Source of the DNA: Clostridia bacterium
Lineage (GTDB): Bacteria > Bacillota > Clostridia > Oscillospirales > CAG-272
DNA length: 6,921 nt
Reading direction: 5' to 3'
Assembly: GCA_017453085.1 (NCBI GenBank)
Contig: JAFTKV010000028.1
Location: 1-6,921, forward strand
Shown: one piece after another, positions 5,235 through 6,921 of the stretch
Layout: each line of letters begins with the position of its first letter
Numbering within the stretch: the first letter of the stretch is position 1
Made by a program: the position numbers and the translations under genes
Notes under the pieces: generated by a model
The model's input: the letters and a program-made list of their open reading frames with translations, nothing else
Databases searched by the model: none
What the model was told of the DNA's origin: nothing

Positions 5235-6560
5235 ATGTTTTCCAAACTCAAACTGTCGATTGGCAGAATCAACTACAAGCTTTTTCTCGCACTTCTCGTT
5301 CTCGGACTCGCACCGACCGTTTACACCACCGTGCGCGTATTCTTCCTCGGTCAGCTCCCCGGTGAATGGTCATTTTCCATCGCAGGACAGCTCTCCTGGG
5401 TGAACCTCATTTACGAGATCATAAACGAAGCCATTATCCTGCCGCTGTTCTACTTTATCGGCAAGGTCAAGGATGACAAGAATGCTTTCTCAAACCGCGT
5501 GCGAACCGGTATGCTCCTCTCCCTCGGCATCTATGCCATCCTTTCTGCCGTCATTATGATCTTCGCAGAGCTGCTTCTCAACCTGATGGCAACCGATACG
5601 AGCATCATCGATGCTTCTGCATCTTACATACGCATCGAGAGCATCGCAAACGTCTTCTCCATTCTCACGCAGTTTGCCCTCGTCGCTCTGGTAACGGTCA
5701 ATAAGAGCAGATATCTTTACGCTCTCACGGTCGCAAAACTCTTGCTGTGCCTTGTGTCCGACACTTTCCTTGTTTCCGCATTGCCGATCTCAGCAAATCT
5801 CGGCGTCAACGGAATCGGTTATTCCAATATCATCGTCAACGCTCTGCTTCTCGCCGTATCTCTGATACTGCTTGCCAAAGAGAGCATCAAGGTGTTTGCA
5901 AAAGCCAAGCTCGATTTTGCTTGGACGAAGGAATTTGTCAAGATCGGCGGAATCTCAGGCGTGGAATCCCTCGTACGCAACGTGGCGTATATGGTGATGA
6001 TCTCCCGAATGGTCAACGTCGTGGGCGAGCAAGGAACCTATTGGGTGGCAAACAACTTCATCTGGGGCTGGCTTCTTCTGCCCGTCCTGCAGCTCGGCGA
6101 GCTTATCAAGCAGGAAACTGCAGCTGACAAAGAAAACGTCCGAAAAAACACGCTTGGCTACTTCGGCATCACAGCTATCGTTTCGGTTCTGTGGTGCGCG
6201 AGCATCCCTCTCTGGAAGCCCTTTATGTTAAGCGTTCTGCAGTTTACCGACGTGGATAAGCTGTTGGAGTTGGTGCTCGTCCTCCTCAGCTTCTATGTTT
6301 TGTACGCCATCCAGAACATCTTCGATTCCATCTTCTACGGGCTCGGAAAGACGAACTATATGCTCTTTGAGTCGGTAGTGAGGAACACGATCTATTACGG
6401 TATCGCCTTCTTCCTTTATGCTATGGGCGTGTGGACGCCGACGCTTATCGGCATCGCTCTCCTCTTTGGCATCGGCAACGCCTTTGACAGCATCGTCTCC
6501 CTCGGCGCATTCGCATACCTTCTCAAAAAAGAAAAGATCAATATTCTGAACGTTGAATAA
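5235..6560 (+). CDS. MATE-family efflux transporter
   Basis: This 441-residue protein is a polytopic membrane protein with about twelve hydrophobic segments (roughly 16-38, 49-76, 93-118, 133-156, 163-184, 191-213, 243-262, 267-290, 306-326, 341-362, 378-398 and 402-430) and a basic central loop near 215-235 between the two six-helix halves. The size and layout are those of MATE transporters, which export drugs, cationic compounds or metabolites from the cytoplasm using Na+ or H+ gradients. Phrases such as LGVNGIGYSNI (189-199) and the start of the second half (KIGGISGVESLVRNV, 236-250) fit the family, though I cannot assign a subfamily or substrate. The start is firm: AGGAGG (5221-5226) lies eight bases upstream. 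Its mRNA has a long leader with a terminator and a ribosome-site hairpin, so expression is probably induced by a specific signal, perhaps the exported compound. It is transcribed alone. Confidence 0.88.
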   Translation: MFSKLKLSIGRINYKLFLALLVLGLAPTVYTTVRVFFLGQLPGEWSFSIAGQLSWVNLIYEIINEAIILPLFYFIGKVKDDKNAFSNRVRTGMLLSLGIYAILSAVIMIFAELLLNLMATDTSIIDASASYIRIESIANVFSILTQFALVALVTVNKSRYLYALTVAKLLLCLVSDTFLVSALPISANLGVNGIGYSNIIVNALLLAVSLILLAKESIKVFAKAKLDFAWTKEFVKIGGISGVESLVRNVAYMVMISRMVNVVGEQGTYWVANNFIWGWLLLPVLQLGELIKQETAADKENVRKNTLGYFGITAIVSVLWCASIPLWKPFMLSVLQFTDVDKLLELVLVLLSFYVLYAIQNIFDSIFYGLGKTNYMLFESVVRNTIYYGIAFFLYAMGVWTPTLIGIALLFGIGNAFDSIVSLGAFAYLLKKEKINILNVE

Positions 6561-6595
6561 ACTTCATCAGCCGAGAACCCCCAAAAATATCCCAA

Positions 6596-6614
6596 AGGCA
6601 ACAGCGTGTTGCTT
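6596..6614 (+). terminator. Weak hairpin after the MATE gene
   Basis: AGGCAAC (6596-6602) pairs with GTTGCTT (6608-6614) over 7 bp with one G-U and a 5-nt loop. It lies 36 bases after the transporter stop, but no U run follows (GTGTTTG), and its end overlaps the -35 box of the next promoter. It may be a weak terminator or chance. Confidence 0.3.
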
Positions 6615-6650
6615 GTGTTTGTAGCCGACATATGCTATAATAAAAGCATA
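6613..6650 (+). promoter_or_regulatory. Promoter of the XRE regulator gene with inverted repeat over the -10 box
   Basis: TTGTGT (6613-6618) and a perfect TATAAT (6636-6641) are 17 bases apart, with the extended -10 TG at 6633-6634. TATGCT (6631-6636) and AGCATA (6645-6650) form a perfect 6-bp inverted repeat with an 8-base spacer straddling the -10 box. This is where a dimeric repressor would block RNA polymerase, so autoregulation by the encoded regulator is plausible. Confidence 0.7.
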
Positions 6651-6671
6651 GAAATCAAAGGCGGTATTTGT

Positions 6672-6921
6672 ATGGAAACAAAGGACATTATTCGTGATCT
6701 CAGAACCAAACACGGGCTCTCCCAGGAGGAGCTTGCCGAAAAGGTGTACGTCACCCGTCAGGCGGTCAGCCGTTGGGAAAACGGCGAAACGGTACCCAAC
6801 ACCGAAACGCTCAAGCTTCTGTCGGGGCTCTTCGATGTATCCATAAACACGCTCCTCGGATCGCCGAGAAAACTCATCTGCCAGTGCTGCGGAATGCCGC
6901 TGGAGGATGGCAGCATCAGCA
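6672..6921 (+). CDS. XRE-family regulator with zinc-ribbon domain, N-terminal part
   Basis: The first 83 codons of this gene are in the window and the frame is open to the end. Residues about 5-60 form a Cro/C1-type helix-turn-helix: SQEELAEKV (17-25), VTRQAVSRWENG (27-38) and a third conserved stretch VPNTETLKLLSGLFDVSINTLL (41-62, approximate). It then passes into LICQCCGMPLEDG (68-80), the opening of a C-terminal zinc-ribbon (PF12674 type) with C70/C73 as likely first ligands. Proteins with this pairing are common in Clostridia and are annotated as DNA-binding regulators; their signals are mostly unknown. The start has AAAGGCGG (6657-6664) seven bases upstream. The gene has its own promoter with a possible operator, so it need not control the transporter beside it. 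The rest of the zinc-ribbon lies outside the window. Confidence 0.88.
   Translation, partial: METKDIIRDLRTKHGLSQEELAEKVYVTRQAVSRWENGETVPNTETLKLLSGLFDVSINTLLGSPRKLICQCCGMPLEDGSIS

Overview
The window looks like chromosomal DNA of an anaerobic Firmicute of the class Clostridia, most likely a gut-type Oscillospiraceae/Lachnospiraceae relative. The basis is indirect: strong AGGAGG-type ribosome binding sites, sigma-A promoters with TATAAT-like -10 boxes, a ferredoxin-linked 2-oxoacid oxidoreductase, and fairly GC-rich coding sequence with AT-rich gaps. No rRNA, tRNA, transposase or CRISPR array is visible. Every gene except the cut-off first one lies on the + strand.

Layout. (1) 1-140, minus strand: the 5' end of a small membrane protein of the UPF0316 (DUF5698/DUF2179) type. 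(2) 141-323: a divergent promoter region. (3) 324-3678: a two-gene operon for a 2-oxoacid:ferredoxin oxidoreductase. The first protein fuses the gamma domain to a two-cluster ferredoxin (delta) domain; the second fuses alpha to the thiamine-diphosphate-binding beta domain. Together they carry all the parts of a PFOR-type enzyme in two chains. A hairpin terminator follows. (4) 3753-4887: a zinc-dependent medium-chain alcohol dehydrogenase with its own strong promoter, followed by a doubtful 44-codon ORF that overlaps its stop codon. (5) 5010-6560: a MATE-family efflux transporter behind a leader of about 190 nt. (6) 6613-6921: promoter and first 83 codons of an XRE-type regulator that runs into a zinc-ribbon domain and leaves the window.

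The most interesting part is the MATE leader (about 5045-5234). It has an intrinsic terminator, an upstream segment able to form a 12-bp antiterminator with the terminator's 5' arm, a further upstream stem that competes for that same segment, a 28-nt motif present twice in tandem, and a second hairpin that covers part of the Shine-Dalgarno sequence. This is the architecture of a riboswitch or other attenuator, here controlling an exporter. Guanidine-IV (mepA motif) RNAs are a known clostridial class found upstream of MATE genes and are the first candidate to test, but I did not match a consensus.

The oxidoreductase, alcohol dehydrogenase and exporter each have their own promoter, so I infer no common pathway for them. 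The oxidoreductase would make or use reduced ferredoxin in fermentation of 2-oxoacids; the dehydrogenase could handle an alcohol/aldehyde couple with NAD(P)H.
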